A stretch of DNA of 64,000 nt from CAVYWD01 sp963772225 (GCA_963772225.1 CAVYWD010000003.1:124001-188000); one strand, 5' to 3'; shown: positions 8,441 through 17,661, counted from the stretch's first letter. Notes: generated by a model not told the origin, from the sequence alone. A program made the numbers and translations.

Positions 8441-9364
8441 TCAGGAAGTGAGGCAAATCTCCCAGAGCATCGGCGCGACGCCGGTCAAATCCCTCACCGA
8501 GCCGAGCCGCTCCGCCGCGGGCCCGAGCGCGAGCACCGGCACCGGCGAGCGCGTGTGGTTGCGCGTGGAGAGGTCCTCCAGGTTGCCGTGGTCGCTGACC
8601 ACGACGAGCGAGTGGCCCGCGGGAAGCTCCTCGGCGATCGCCCGCAGCAGGCCGTCGACCTTTCCGAGCGCGCGCGCCGCGAGATCGAAATCCTGTGCGT
8701 GGCCGGCCTCGTCGGTCTCGAAGAATTCGAAGAGCGTCAAGTCGTGCTCGCTCGAGAGGCGCAGCAAGACGTGCGCGGCCTCGCGCGCGCTGCGCTCGGG
8801 CATCGAGGCGCCGAGGGCGCGCGCCCGGGCGCCGTCCACGTCGTGCGTCAGGGCCAGGCCTCTCCGAGCGTCGTCCCAGGTCTTGAGCTGTGCCCCCGCC
8901 GCGGCGAAGGCCAGCGTCGAAGCCGAGGCCCGCGGCCGGCGGGCGCGCCCCGCGAGGTACGGCTCCGGCTCGGCGCGGCACGGCAGGCCGAGCGCGCGCA
9001 GGTAGGCCGCCGGGAAGGCGTTCGCGAACGCCACCCGGCGCCCGGCCGCCGCGAGGCGGGCGAAGAGCGAGCGCGTCGAGAGCAGCTGCGCCAGGGCGGC
9101 GTCGGGAAAGCCGAGGAGGTGCCGGCCGAGGAGCGCGGGAGCGTTCTCGCCGGTGAAGAGGGTCGTCTGGCCGGTGGCCGACTGGGGCCGCCCGGAGACG
9201 CCCAGGCACGCGTCTGCGAGCGCCGAGCGCATGCCGCGCGGGAGCGGGGCGCCCGAGCCGTCGGCGAACCGCGAGAGCAGGTACTCGCTCTGGGCCAGCG
9301 GGTTGCAGGAGAGGTCGCGCTCGCCCGCGCCGACGCCGTCCACGAAGATGAGAAGCGTCCCCAT
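8441..9364 (-). CDS. Phosphoglycerate mutase-like metalloenzyme (alkaline phosphatase superfamily)
   Basis: The 307-residue protein has the metal-binding blocks of cofactor-independent phosphoglycerate mutases: FVDGVG at the N-terminus, GRPQSATGQTTLFTGEN in the middle, FEFFETDEAGH, and VVVSDHGNLED near the end. It is shorter than true iPGM (about 510 residues) and lacks the separate transferase domain, so it may be a phosphatase or mutase on another phosphoester. The ATG at 9364 gives the expected N-terminal strand. It is divergent from the MenH-like gene, with 73 bp between them. Confidence 0.75.
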   Translation of the reverse strand: MGTLLIFVDGVGAGERDLSCNPLAQSEYLLSRFADGSGAPLPRGMRSALADACLGVSGRPQSATGQTTLFTGENAPALLGRHLLGFPDAALAQLLSTRSLFARLAAAGRRVAFANAFPAAYLRALGLPCRAEPEPYLAGRARRPRASASTLAFAAAGAQLKTWDDARRGLALTHDVDGARARALGASMPERSAREAAHVLLRLSSEHDLTLFEFFETDEAGHAQDFDLAARALGKVDGLLRAIAEELPAGHSLVVVSDHGNLEDLSTRNHTRSPVPVLALGPAAERLGSVRDLTGVAPMLWEICLTS

Positions 9365-9437
9365 CAGGCCAGCATAACGGCAGGCAGCGAGCGCACGCGA
9401 TTGACCCGGCCCAGGGACGTCGGCACCATCTCCCGCC

Positions 9438-10490
9438 GTGCCCGCGCTCGCCCTCATCCATGGATTTCTCGGCAGTCCCGCCTCCTGGCGCGAGGTCGAG
9501 CGCCACTTGCCGCCCATCGAGGACGTTCGCAGGATCTCGCTCCCGGGCCACGGGTTGCCGCCGTCGCCGTCGCCATCGCGCGCGGCCGACTTCGACGCGC
9601 TCATCGACGAGCTCGCCGACTCCCTTGGCCGAGAAGGCGGTGCCGACCTCGTCCTCGCCGGCTATTCGATGGGCGCGCGCGTCGCGCTGCACCTCGCGCT
9701 GCGCACCCCGCATCGGATCCGCGCCGCTCTCCTCCTCGGGGGCGACCCGGGCCTGGACGCCCCGCGCGAGCGGCAGGAGCGCCGGCGCTGGGAGGAGAAG
9801 CTCCAGGCGACGCTGCGCGAGGGCGGCATGGCGACCTTCGTCGCCCACTGGGAAGCCCTCCCTCTCTTTGCGAGCCAGCGCGAGCTCTCGCTCGAGGATC
9901 AGGACCGGCAGCGCCAGATTCGCCTCGGGCACGATCCTGAGGCGCTGGCCGCGGCGCTCGACATCGTCGGCCTCGGGCGGATGCCCAGCGCGTGGCCCGC
10001 CCTTTCTGGCCTCGCGTCGCCGCCTTTGCGTTTCCTCGCGGGCGCGAAGGACGCCAAATACGTGGACATCGGCCGGCGCATGGCCGCGCTCGCCCCTGCC
10101 GCGAGCTTCGACGAGGTCCCCGGCGCCGGCCACAACCTGATCCTCGAGACGCCGGAGCGCGTGGCGGCCGAGCTTTGCGCGCTGCTCGAATCGAGCGCCG
10201 GCGACCTGCCGCGGCAGATCTCTCTGGGCAATGGAGAAGAGGCAAGGGCCACGGAGCGCCTGGCTCTCGCCGTGGCCGATTTCCACGAGGAAGCCTTCGA
10301 GCATGACGGCCGCACGATCGACGGGCTGACTTGCAGCCTCTGGCTCACGCCCGCGGGCGGGCGCGGCGCGCGCCACGTCCGCGTCCACGCGGGCCAGAGC
10401 TTGGCGACCCCGCACGGCGGCGTCGAGATTCTCGACCTCGGCCGGTCCGAAGGGCGCGCCTTCGTCCGCCTGCGATTCTCGCCGCCTTAG
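9438..10490 (+). CDS. MenH-like alpha/beta hydrolase with extra C-terminal domain
   Basis: The first 260 residues are an alpha/beta hydrolase resembling MenH (2-succinyl-6-hydroxycyclohexadiene-carboxylate synthase of menaquinone synthesis): LIHGFLGS oxyanion region, SLPGHG, Ser77 in GYSMGAR, Asp204 in AGAKDAKY and His232 in GAGHNL form the triad. Residues 265-350 are an added domain (DFHEEAFEHDGRTIDGLTCS to the end) that ordinary MenH lacks; I do not recognise it. The start is GTG at 9438. The YkgJ-type gene begins 15 bp after the stop, so the two are likely co-transcribed. No other men gene is nearby, so menaquinone function is not proven. Confidence 0.7.
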   Translation: MPALALIHGFLGSPASWREVERHLPPIEDVRRISLPGHGLPPSPSPSRAADFDALIDELADSLGREGGADLVLAGYSMGARVALHLALRTPHRIRAALLLGGDPGLDAPRERQERRRWEEKLQATLREGGMATFVAHWEALPLFASQRELSLEDQDRQRQIRLGHDPEALAAALDIVGLGRMPSAWPALSGLASPPLRFLAGAKDAKYVDIGRRMAALAPAASFDEVPGAGHNLILETPERVAAELCALLESSAGDLPRQISLGNGEEARATERLALAVADFHEEAFEHDGRTIDGLTCSLWLTPAGGRGARHVRVHAGQSLATPHGGVEILDLGRSEGRAFVRLRFSPP

Positions 10491-10505
10491 GCGAAAGGTT
10501 GCGCC

Positions 10506-11021
10506 GTGAAGCGCCTTCCGCCCCTCGAGGCCAACGAGAATTCGCCGCTCTGCGCGGCCTGCGGCGGCGAATGCTGCAAGACGCAGCCCGGCATCGAAGC
10601 TCCGGAGCCGTTTTTGGCGCAGGCCGATCCGGCGCAGGCGCTCGCCGCGGCGCTCGACTCGAGCGATTGGGTCCTCGCCCACCACGTCGGCGTGCCTTGG
10701 AAGGGCGGGGAGCCGCCCCCCGACGAAATCCGCTGGCAGGTGATTCTCTATCCGCGGCCCGCGACGCTCGCCGAGCGCGCGTCGGGCTCCTCGAAGGCGA
10801 GCGGAGCTGCCTCGCCCTGCGTCTTCCTCGGCACCGGCGGATGCCTTCGCCCGTTTGGCGAGCGCCCGCGCATGTGCCAGTCGCTCGAGCCATGGGCCAA
10901 CGGCAACTGCCGGGCGGAGTGGGGCAGGGGCGAGGCCGCGCTCGCCTGGCGCCCCCACCAGGGGCTCATCGCCGAAGCCCAGAAGCGCCTTTCGCCGCAC
11001 GGTCCGCTAGCGCACGGTTGA
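10506..11021 (+). CDS. YkgJ-family cysteine cluster protein
   Basis: The 171-residue protein has CAACGGECCK near the N-terminus and later Cys residues in SPCVFLGTGGCLRPFGERPRMC and NGNC, the spacing of the YkgJ/UPF0153 family, thought to bind zinc or an Fe-S cluster. The biological role of the family is poorly known. The GTG start at 10506 lies 15 bp after the MenH-like gene. The middle (residues 35-95) is less conserved and Pro-rich. Confidence 0.75.
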   Translation: MKRLPPLEANENSPLCAACGGECCKTQPGIEAPEPFLAQADPAQALAAALDSSDWVLAHHVGVPWKGGEPPPDEIRWQVILYPRPATLAERASGSSKASGAASPCVFLGTGGCLRPFGERPRMCQSLEPWANGNCRAEWGRGEAALAWRPHQGLIAEAQKRLSPHGPLAHG

Positions 11022-11106
11022 ATCGTCGCCGGGGCGATTGTTTCCACTCCCCGGCGCCGCCCCGCATATCCTTCTGGGGCCGTTTTTCGCGGTCAGGAGG
11101 TTCGCC

Positions 11107-11685
11107 ATGGCGAAGAGAATTCTGATGCTGGTCGGCGACTACGGAGAGGACTACGAGACGATGGTCCCCTTCCAAGCCTTGCAAATGGTGGGGCACACGG
11201 TCCACGCGGTCTGCCCGGGAAAGAAGGCGGGCGAGAAGATTCGCACCTCGATTCACGATTTCGAAGGTGACCAGACCTACAGCGAGAAGCGGGGGCACGA
11301 TTTCGCGCTGAATGCGACCTTCGACGACGTGAAGGCGTCCGATTACGACGCCGTCTGCATCGCCGGCGGCCGGGCCCCCGAATACCTGAGGCTCAACCCC
11401 AAGGTCCTCGACCTGGTGCGCCACTTCGCGCAGGCGCAGAAGCCCATCGCCGCGGTCTGCCACGGCGCGCAAATTCTCTGCGCCGCCGACGTGATCAAGG
11501 GCCGCAAGATTTCCGCCTACCCCGCCTGCGCGCCCGAGGTGAAGCTTGCGGGGGCCGAGTACGCCGACGTCGCCATCGACAAGGCCTTCGTGGACAAGAA
11601 CTTCGTCACCGCCCCGGCCTGGCCCGCGCACCCGGACTGGCTCGCCAAGTTCCTGGGCCTGCTCGGCACCAAGATCGGCCCCTGA
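11107..11685 (+). CDS. DJ-1/PfpI family protein
   Basis: The 192-residue protein matches the DJ-1/PfpI fold: N-terminal ILMLVGDYGEDYE with the conserved acidic residue, IAGGRAPEYLR, and the nucleophile elbow AAVCHGAQILC. Members act as glyoxalases, deglycases or chaperones; the Cys-His pair is intact. A strong ribosome site (AGGAGG) stands 7 bases before the ATG at 11107. The stop at 11683-11685 directly touches the reading frame of the next gene, so translation may be coupled. Confidence 0.85.
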   Translation: MAKRILMLVGDYGEDYETMVPFQALQMVGHTVHAVCPGKKAGEKIRTSIHDFEGDQTYSEKRGHDFALNATFDDVKASDYDAVCIAGGRAPEYLRLNPKVLDLVRHFAQAQKPIAAVCHGAQILCAADVIKGRKISAYPACAPEVKLAGAEYADVAIDKAFVDKNFVTAPAWPAHPDWLAKFLGLLGTKIGP

Positions 11686-11804
11686 TTCGAGCTCTGCCAA
11701 CGCCGCTGCAGGGCGCGCTGGAGCGGACCGTCGCTCCAGCGCGCGTCCTGACCCGCCCCATCGACCTCGCCGCCTACGCGAGCGACGCGAGCTTCTACAG
11801 GCTC

Positions 11805-14573
11805 GTGCCCCGGGCGGTCGTTCAGCCGGTCGACGAGGAGGAGGTGCGAAGGCTCTTCGCCGCCTCGCGGGCCCAGCGCGTTCCGCTCGTCTTTCGCGCG
11901 GGCGGCACCAGCCTCTCCGGCCAGGCGGTCACCGACGGCATTTTGGTCGACCTCTCCAAATACTGGGAAAAGGTCGAAATCCTCGACGGCGGCCGCCGCG
12001 TGCGGGTGGGCCCCGGCGCCATCGGCGGCCGGGTCAACGCGCGGCTGCGCACCGCCGGCCGGCGCATCGGCCCCGACCCGGCGTCCATCGACGCCTGCCG
12101 GATGGGCGGCATCCTCGCGAACAACGCGAGCGGCATGTGCTGCGGCGTCGCCGAGAACGCCTACCACACGCTCGCGTCCATCCGCTTCATGCTCCCCAGC
12201 GGGCTCTCCATCGACACGGCCGATCCGCGCGCCCGGGAGAAGCTCTTCGCGGGGGCGCCCGAGCTCGCGCGGGGGCTCCTCGCGCTCCGCGAGCGCGCCT
12301 TGGCCGACCAGGCGTTGGCCGCGCGGATCCGGGCGAAGTACCGGACGAAGAACACCACCGGCTACTCCCTCAACGCCCTGCTCGACTTCGAGGAGCCGGT
12401 CGACATCCTCGCCCACCTGCTCATCGGCTCGGAGGGGACGCTCGCCTTCATCGCCGAGGCGGTGCTGGAGGCGCTGCCGGAGTACCCGGTCAAGCGAACG
12501 GGCCTGCTCTACTTCGAGAGCAGCGCGCGGGCGGCGGGCGCGGTCCTTCCGCTCTCGCGCTCGGGGGCGCGGGCCATCGAGTTCATGGACGACGCCAGCC
12601 TGCGCTCGGTCGCGGGCGAGCCGGCGCTCGGGGTGGACGTGGGCTCGCTCGCGCCCGGGACCGTGGCGCTCCTGTGCGAGTACCAGTGCGAGAGCGAGGA
12701 GGCGCTGGCCGAGCTCCGCGCAGGCGAGGAGGCGGCCCTCGCCGAGGTCGCGCCCATTCTCCCGGCGCGGTTCGCGACCGACGCCACGGCTCGGGCGGCG
12801 CTCTGGAAGATTCGCAAAGGGCTCTACCCGGCGGTGGGCGCCACCAAGCGCTCCGGCGAGACGGTCATCATCGAGGACGTCGCCTTCCCGCTCGAGCGGC
12901 TCGCGGCGGGCATCGACGACCTGCGCGCGCTCTGCTCGCGGCACGGCTACCAGGGCGCCATCATCTTCGGGCACGCCAAGGACGGGAACGTCCACTTCGT
13001 GCTCGCCCAGTCGTTCAACGAGCGCGCCGAGGTGGAGCGCTACGCGCGGCTCATGGACGGCCTGGCGGAGCTGGTGCTGGGGCGCCACGGCGGCGCCATG
13101 AAGGCCGAGCACGGCACGGGCCGGAACGTCGCGCCGTTCGTCGAGGCCGAGTGGGGGCGCGAGGCGGTGGCGCTCATGCGCGAGCTCAAGGCGCTGTGCG
13201 ACCCGGACGACCTCCTCAACCCCGGGGTCATCCTCAACGGCGATCCGCAGGCTCACCTGAAAGACTTGAAAGACCTGCCGACCGTCGACAACGAGGTCGA
13301 CCGATGCGTCGAGTGCGGCTTCTGCGAGCCCTCCTGCCCCAGCCGCTCGCTCACCCTCACGCCCCGCCAGCGCATCGCCGTGCGCCGGGAGCTCCAGAGG
13401 CTAAAGGCGTCGGGCGGCGAGCTGGCCCGCGCCGCGCTCGCCCGAGACTTCGAGTATTCGGGCCTCGAGACCTGCGCCGCCGACGGGCTGTGCGCCGTCG
13501 CCTGCCCCGTGAAGATCGACACCGGCGCCCTGGTCAAGCGCCTGCGCGGCGAGCGCCACGGCCGGCTCGCTCGCTGGCTCGCGACAGGCATCGCCGCCCG
13601 GCCGCGCTGGGCGGAGAAGGCCATCCGCCTGGGGCTCGCGCTGGCGCACGGCGCGCAGTCCGTGGCCGGCGCGCGGCGCTTGGGCTCGCTCTCGGCGCTC
13701 CTCGCCCGGATCGCTTGGCTTCTCGGGGCGCGCCTGCCGCGCTGGAGCGAGGCCATCCCTCGGCTCGCCCCTCCGATCGCCGCCGCGCGCTCCGGCGCCG
13801 ACGAGGCGGTCTACTTCCCCACCTGCTTCTCGCGGATCATGGGCCGGCCCCAGGGCGAGGAGCGCTCGCTCGCGGAGGTGATGCTGCTTTTGGCCGGGCG
13901 AGCCGGCGTCCGCCTGCGCGTGCCTCAGGGGCTCGAGGGCCAGTGCTGCGGCCTGGCCTTCACCTCGAAGGGCTTCTCCCGCGAAGGCGCGGCGCTGCTC
14001 GGCCGCGCGGTGGACCTCCTGTGGCATGAGAGCGACGAGGGCCGCCTGCCGGTCGCCGTGGACGCGAGCTCCTGCCTCTACTCGATAAAGAGCTCGGCGG
14101 CGCACCTGGATTCCGAGCGCCGGGCCCGCCTGGAGAAGCTGCGGATCATCGACGCGGTGGAGCTCGTGCGCGACGCCATCCTCCCGCGGCTCGAGCTTCG
14201 GCCCCTGGAACGGCGCGTGGTGCTCCACCCGAACTGCGCCGCGCGCAAGCTCGACCTCGAGGGAGCTCTGCGGGCCGTCGCGCAGCGGGGAGCGCAGCGC
14301 GTCGAGGTGCCGGTCGCCCTCGGCTGCTGCGGCACGGCCGGCGACCGAGGGCTCCTGTACCCTGAGCTCACCGAGGCCGCCGTCCGCGCCGAGCGGGACG
14401 AGATCTTTGCCGGCGGCTACCAGGGCTTCTATTCCTCCAACCTTACTTGCGAGATGGGCCTGCGGCAGGCCACCGGGCTCCCGTGGCAATCGGTTCTGTA
14501 CCTCGTGGAAGAGGCGTCGCGCCCTTCGCCCGCCGAGGTGGGCCAGGCCCATGCAGCGGCGGGCAGGACCTGA
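11805..14573 (+). CDS. FAD-linked oxidase fused to Fe-S/CCG domains (D-2-hydroxyacid dehydrogenase type)
   Basis: At 922 residues this is the single-chain form of GlcD/Dld plus GlpC. The N-terminal FAD_binding_4 part has FRAGGTSLSGQ and NNASGMCCG; the C-terminal FAD oxidase part ends in HGTGRN and NPGVILN. A ferredoxin-like section follows (CVECGFCEPSCP and CAADGLCAVACP), then two CCG modules (GLEGQCCGLAF and LGCCGTAGDRG). Such enzymes oxidise D-lactate, D-2-hydroxyglutarate or glycolate and pass electrons to quinone. The first usual start (GTG 11805) cuts off conserved residues: in-frame upstream sequence reads LTRPIDLAAYASDASFYRL back to the DJ-1 stop, with no ATG, GTG or TTG. True translation may start near 11682-11694. 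Confidence 0.88.
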   Translation: MPRAVVQPVDEEEVRRLFAASRAQRVPLVFRAGGTSLSGQAVTDGILVDLSKYWEKVEILDGGRRVRVGPGAIGGRVNARLRTAGRRIGPDPASIDACRMGGILANNASGMCCGVAENAYHTLASIRFMLPSGLSIDTADPRAREKLFAGAPELARGLLALRERALADQALAARIRAKYRTKNTTGYSLNALLDFEEPVDILAHLLIGSEGTLAFIAEAVLEALPEYPVKRTGLLYFESSARAAGAVLPLSRSGARAIEFMDDASLRSVAGEPALGVDVGSLAPGTVALLCEYQCESEEALAELRAGEEAALAEVAPILPARFATDATARAALWKIRKGLYPAVGATKRSGETVIIEDVAFPLERLAAGIDDLRALCSRHGYQGAIIFGHAKDGNVHFVLAQSFNERAEVERYARLMDGLAELVLGRHGGAMKAEHGTGRNVAPFVEAEWGREAVALMRELKALCDPDDLLNPGVILNGDPQAHLKDLKDLPTVDNEVDRCVECGFCEPSCPSRSLTLTPRQRIAVRRELQRLKASGGELARAALARDFEYSGLETCAADGLCAVACPVKIDTGALVKRLRGERHGRLARWLATGIAARPRWAEKAIRLGLALAHGAQSVAGARRLGSLSALLARIAWLLGARLPRWSEAIPRLAPPIAAARSGADEAVYFPTCFSRIMGRPQGEERSLAEVMLLLAGRAGVRLRVPQGLEGQCCGLAFTSKGFSREGAALLGRAVDLLWHESDEGRLPVAVDASSCLYSIKSSAAHLDSERRARLEKLRIIDAVELVRDAILPRLELRPLERRVVLHPNCAARKLDLEGALRAVAQRGAQRVEVPVALGCCGTAGDRGLLYPELTEAAVRAERDEIFAGGYQGFYSSNLTCEMGLRQATGLPWQSVLYLVEEASRPSPAEVGQAHAAAGRT

Positions 14574-14703
14574 CCCGGCCGAGCACGCGAACCGACGAGG
14601 GTTGCCTTAGGCTCCGGGCTCCGGGTACTGCAGTTTCTGGGGCCCGGGGTCTGAAGGCTGAAGTCTTTGCCATCCTGCGCAAGATTTCCTCGCTAAAGGG
14701 ACT
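14574..14703 (+). repeat. Hairpin repeat of the TAGTCCCTT family, copy 1
   Basis: It starts right after the dehydrogenase stop with a CGGCCGAG-type arm, holds GGGTTGCC, a GC-rich inverted repeat (GGCTCCGGG / CCCGGGGTC region), AAGTCTTTGCCATCCTGCGC, and ends at GGGACTA (14703). Three more copies in this window share the arms. It may also act as a transcription terminator for the dehydrogenase gene. Confidence 0.8.
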
Positions 14704-14768
14704 ATGCTGGGTGCACCCCCGCGGCCTTGACGGGCGGCGACGCCTCTGTCGATGCTATCCCCTTCGCA

Positions 14769-15782
14769 ATGTTCGAAATCGGCTCGCCGTTCAATCGGTT
14801 CGTCATCGAAGCCCACCTCGGCGAGGGCGGCATGGCGAAGGTGTATCGCGCCCGCCACGCCAAGCTCGGCACCGCCCACGCGCTGAAGGTGCTCCTGCCG
14901 CAGTACTCCCGCGACCCGCCGCTGCGCGAGCGGTTCCTCTCCGAGGGGCGGATCCAGGCGCGCCTGAGCCACCCGAACATCGTGCGCGTCACGGACACCG
15001 TGGACGAAGGCGAGTTCGCCGCGCTGGTCATGGACTACATCGAGGGCATCACCCTCCGCCAATTCCTGCGCGACCTCCGCGAGCCGCCCAATGGCGAGCA
15101 AATCCGCGGCCTGTTCCTCCAGGTCCTGGCGGGCGTCGGCCACGCCCACGCGGCCGGAGTGGTGCACCGCGACCTGAAGCCCGAGAACATCATGGTGCAG
15201 GCGCCGGAGGGGCCCAGCCCCGTCGCGCGAGTGCTCGACTTCGGCATCGCCAAGGTCCTCCACGACGGCGCCAGTGCCCGAACCCGCACCGGCGTCATCA
15301 TGGGGACGCCGCAATACATGAGCCCCGAGCAGCTCTTGGGGGCGCGCGAGGTGACCCCGCGCTCGGACATCTTCTCGCTCGGCGCCACCCTCTACGTGCT
15401 CGCCACGCGCAAGCTGCCCTTCGCCGGCGCCACCGAGTACGTGGTCCTGCGCAACATCCAGCAGGGCATCTTCGAGCCGCCGGAGCGCGCCCACCGCGGC
15501 ATCGACCGGCGCGTCGCGGCGGCCATCGTGCGCGCGCTCTCGCCCAACCCCGCGCGGCGGTTCGCCAGCTGCGAGGAGTTCGCCGAGGCCCTTCAATCTG
15601 CGAGGACCTTTCCAGCGGCGCCCACGCCCGCGCCGTCGCTCTCGAAGACGCTCGCCATCCCCCCCGCCGACGCGACCGCGGCGGGCCTCACCATCGACGA
15701 GTCGGAGCAGGCGGACACGGAGCCCCGCGTCGACCAGGTGTTTCTGGAGGTCGACGCCGAGGAGGTCTACGAAGAGGAAGAG
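14769..15782 (+). CDS. Serine/threonine protein kinase, N-terminal part of a kinase-FGE protein
   Basis: The ATG at 14769 begins MFEIGSPFNRFVIEAHLGEG. The kinase domain is complete: glycine loop GEGGMAKVY, Lys40, HRDLKPEN near residue 133, DFGIAK near 157, GTPQYMSPEQ, and the C-lobe to about residue 285. An acidic linker follows (QVFLEVDAEEVYEEEE). Near 15771-15785 the frame used by the downstream FGE-like domain takes over after a +1 shift; in the kinase frame the sequence becomes Arg/Gly-rich nonsense. The intact product would be about 625 residues. Myxobacterial kinases of this Pkn type often carry C-terminal sensor or enzyme domains. Confidence 0.85.
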
Positions 15783-15837
15783 AATCGTCGAGGAAGAGGT
15801 CGTCGCCCGGCCTGGGTCCTGGTTTCGCTCCGAGAAG

Positions 15838-16647
15838 GTGGAGACGGTGGAGACACGGCGGGTGGTGGAGCGCTCGCGCGTCGTCCGGCGGGTAGAGGAG
15901 GTGTCCTTCCTCGGGGTCGACCCGGGCCAGTTCACCATGGGCTCGCACGAGCTCGAGGCCTCGCGGCAGCTGGACGAAGTGGAGCACGAGGTGTTCCTCA
16001 GCCGCCCCTATCTCCTGCAGGCCACTCCGGTGACGCAGGCGCAGTGGCAGGCGTTGATGGGCAGCAACCCAAGCACGTTCAAGGGGCTCGCGCGGCCGGT
16101 GGAGACGGTGAGCTGGTACGACGCCATCGCCTTCTGCAACGCGCTCTCCGAGCACGCGGGGCTCGAGCCCGTGTACGAGCTCGGCGGAGTCCAAGGACAG
16201 CCCGGCGAGGAGGGCTACCTCGCCCGCGTGCGCTGGAAGGGGCTCGACTGCCCAGGCTTCCGGCTGCCCACCGAGGCCGAGTGGGAGCGGGCTTGCCGCG
16301 CCGGCTCGGCGGAGCCGCGGTGGGGCGAGGTCGACGACATCGCGTGGTTCGGCGCGAACAGCGGCAACGAGACCCGCCCGGTGGCGCAGAAGGAGCCCAA
16401 CCCCTGGGGCTTCTACGACATGCTGGGCCTGGTCTGGGAGTGGTGCTGGGACTACGACGGCCCGCACGGGCGCGAGCGCGCCGAGGACCCGACCGGCGCG
16501 CCCGTCGGACCGCAGCGGCTGTGGAAGGGCGGGTCGTGGGGGAGCGATCCGGAAAACCTGCGACCCGCGGCTCGCCAGGGAAAGCCGCCGGGCCAGCGGG
16601 CGTTCAGCGCGGGCTTCCGCTGCGCGCGGACCTTGGTCCAAGAGTAG
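15838..16647 (+). CDS. Formylglycine-generating enzyme/sulfatase-modifying factor-like domain
   Basis: This 269-residue reading frame has the FGE-sulfatase fold: VSFLGVDPGQFTMGS, TPVTQAQWQALMGSNPS, PVETVSWYDAIAFCNALSE, FRLPTEAEWERACRAG, WGFYDMLGLVWEWC, and WKGGSWG to the end FRCAR. True FGE enzymes oxidise Cys to formylglycine with copper ligands; the catalytic Cys pair is not evident, so a ligand-binding role is equally possible. Coding sense in this frame extends upstream to about 15784 (IVEEEVVARPGSW), joining the kinase linker. I regard it as the C-terminal half of the kinase gene, separated by one base. Confidence 0.82.
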   Translation: METVETRRVVERSRVVRRVEEVSFLGVDPGQFTMGSHELEASRQLDEVEHEVFLSRPYLLQATPVTQAQWQALMGSNPSTFKGLARPVETVSWYDAIAFCNALSEHAGLEPVYELGGVQGQPGEEGYLARVRWKGLDCPGFRLPTEAEWERACRAGSAEPRWGEVDDIAWFGANSGNETRPVAQKEPNPWGFYDMLGLVWEWCWDYDGPHGRERAEDPTGAPVGPQRLWKGGSWGSDPENLRPAARQGKPPGQRAFSAGFRCARTLVQE

Positions 16648-16670
16648 CGCTCGACCTCGAGCCGGGCGCC

Positions 16671-17531
16671 CTACGGCTCTCCCACCCGGGCGAGCGCCTC
16701 CGCGCAGTCGCGGTCGACGCGCGAGAGCATGGCGAAGAAGTCGATCTCGGAGAGGTCGAAGAGCGACAGGACGCCCATGTCCAGGTGGTAGCAGAGGTCG
16801 TCGACGCCCGCGGTGGCGCCGGCCAGCGCGGCGTGCATGGTGCCGACGTGGACGACGTAGCAGAGCGGCCGGAGCGCCTCGGGCGCGGCGGACGGCTGGT
16901 GGTGGAAGCGCAGCGCGGCCTGCAGCTCTGGGGGCAGGCTCCAGCGGCGCGCGAGCGCCTCGCCGGCCTCGGCGTGACTCAGGCCCACCTCGTCGCGCTC
17001 CACGGCCTCGAAGTCGGGCTCCTTGCGCAGGGCGGCCTCCGCGAACCGCTCGCGGGACTCCGGCGCGAGGACCTTTGAGAGCACGGGCTTGCCGATGTCG
17101 TGGAGGAGCCCGGCGGTGAAGGCCAGATCGGGGTCGACGCGCTGCCGCCTCAGATGCGAGGCGAGGTCGCGCGCGGCCACCGCGGCGCGCAGGCTATGGC
17201 GCCACAGCGCGCCCCGCTCGGCCTGGTAGGCCGACAAGGGGGCGCCCAGGCCGCCGGGGACGCAGGCGGAGAGCGCCAGGGCGACCACCGTGCGCTCGCC
17301 GAGGTAGGGCACCGCGTGGCGGACCGCGTGGACCGGCTGCGCCGGGCGCGCCGCCGCCGAGTTCGCGGAGCGGAGCACGGACGCGGTGAGGCCGGGGTCC
17401 ACCTCCACCACGCGGGCCATGTCGTCCAGAGAGCTGTCCCGTTTACCTTGGAGGCGAAGGAGCTGCTGAGCCGCCGCCGACATCGGCGGGATGCGCTCGA
17501 TGTGTTGGAGCATTCGCGCGAGCTCAGGCAT
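16671..17531 (-). CDS. HDOD domain-containing protein
   Basis: The 286-residue single-domain protein matches HDOD: N-terminal RIPPMSAAAQQLLRL, VEVDPGLTASVLRSANSAA, and the HD pair at residues 144-145 in GLLHDIGK, then a second helical region. HDOD proteins are regulatory relatives of HD phosphohydrolases used in signalling and motility. A purine-rich site (AAGGGAG) lies about 9 bases before the ATG at 17531. It converges on the kinase/FGE gene and diverges from the Uma2 gene. Confidence 0.88.
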   Translation of the reverse strand: MPELARMLQHIERIPPMSAAAQQLLRLQGKRDSSLDDMARVVEVDPGLTASVLRSANSAAARPAQPVHAVRHAVPYLGERTVVALALSACVPGGLGAPLSAYQAERGALWRHSLRAAVAARDLASHLRRQRVDPDLAFTAGLLHDIGKPVLSKVLAPESRERFAEAALRKEPDFEAVERDEVGLSHAEAGEALARRWSLPPELQAALRFHHQPSAAPEALRPLCYVVHVGTMHAALAGATAGVDDLCYHLDMGVLSLFDLSEIDFFAMLSRVDRDCAEALARVGEP

Positions 17532-17661
17532 CTGGGCTTCTCCCTTCGAGCGCCGGAGTCGAGGCGGCTGAAAGCGACCGCTCTGGAGACTGCCACAGCC
17601 CGAGGGGGACGGCCACGCAGGGGCCTCTGAACGAGGGCGACCGCCGTGCTACCGTTGCGGT

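Noticed and set aside
8394..11000. Minus-strand open frame of 868 codons across the PGM-like, MenH-like and YkgJ genes
   Set aside because: Arg/Ala/Pro-rich translation without any family motif, overlapping three genes with clear motifs in other frames; a product of high GC.
11517..13256. Minus-strand open frame of 579 codons within the FAD dehydrogenase gene
   Set aside because: It is the antisense of a gene with intact FAD and Fe-S motifs and has no recognisable domain.
15783..17078. Continuation of the kinase frame to 17078
   Set aside because: After 15783 it becomes Arg/Gly/Ala nonsense over the FGE and HDOD genes; a frameshift explains it better than a 783-residue protein.
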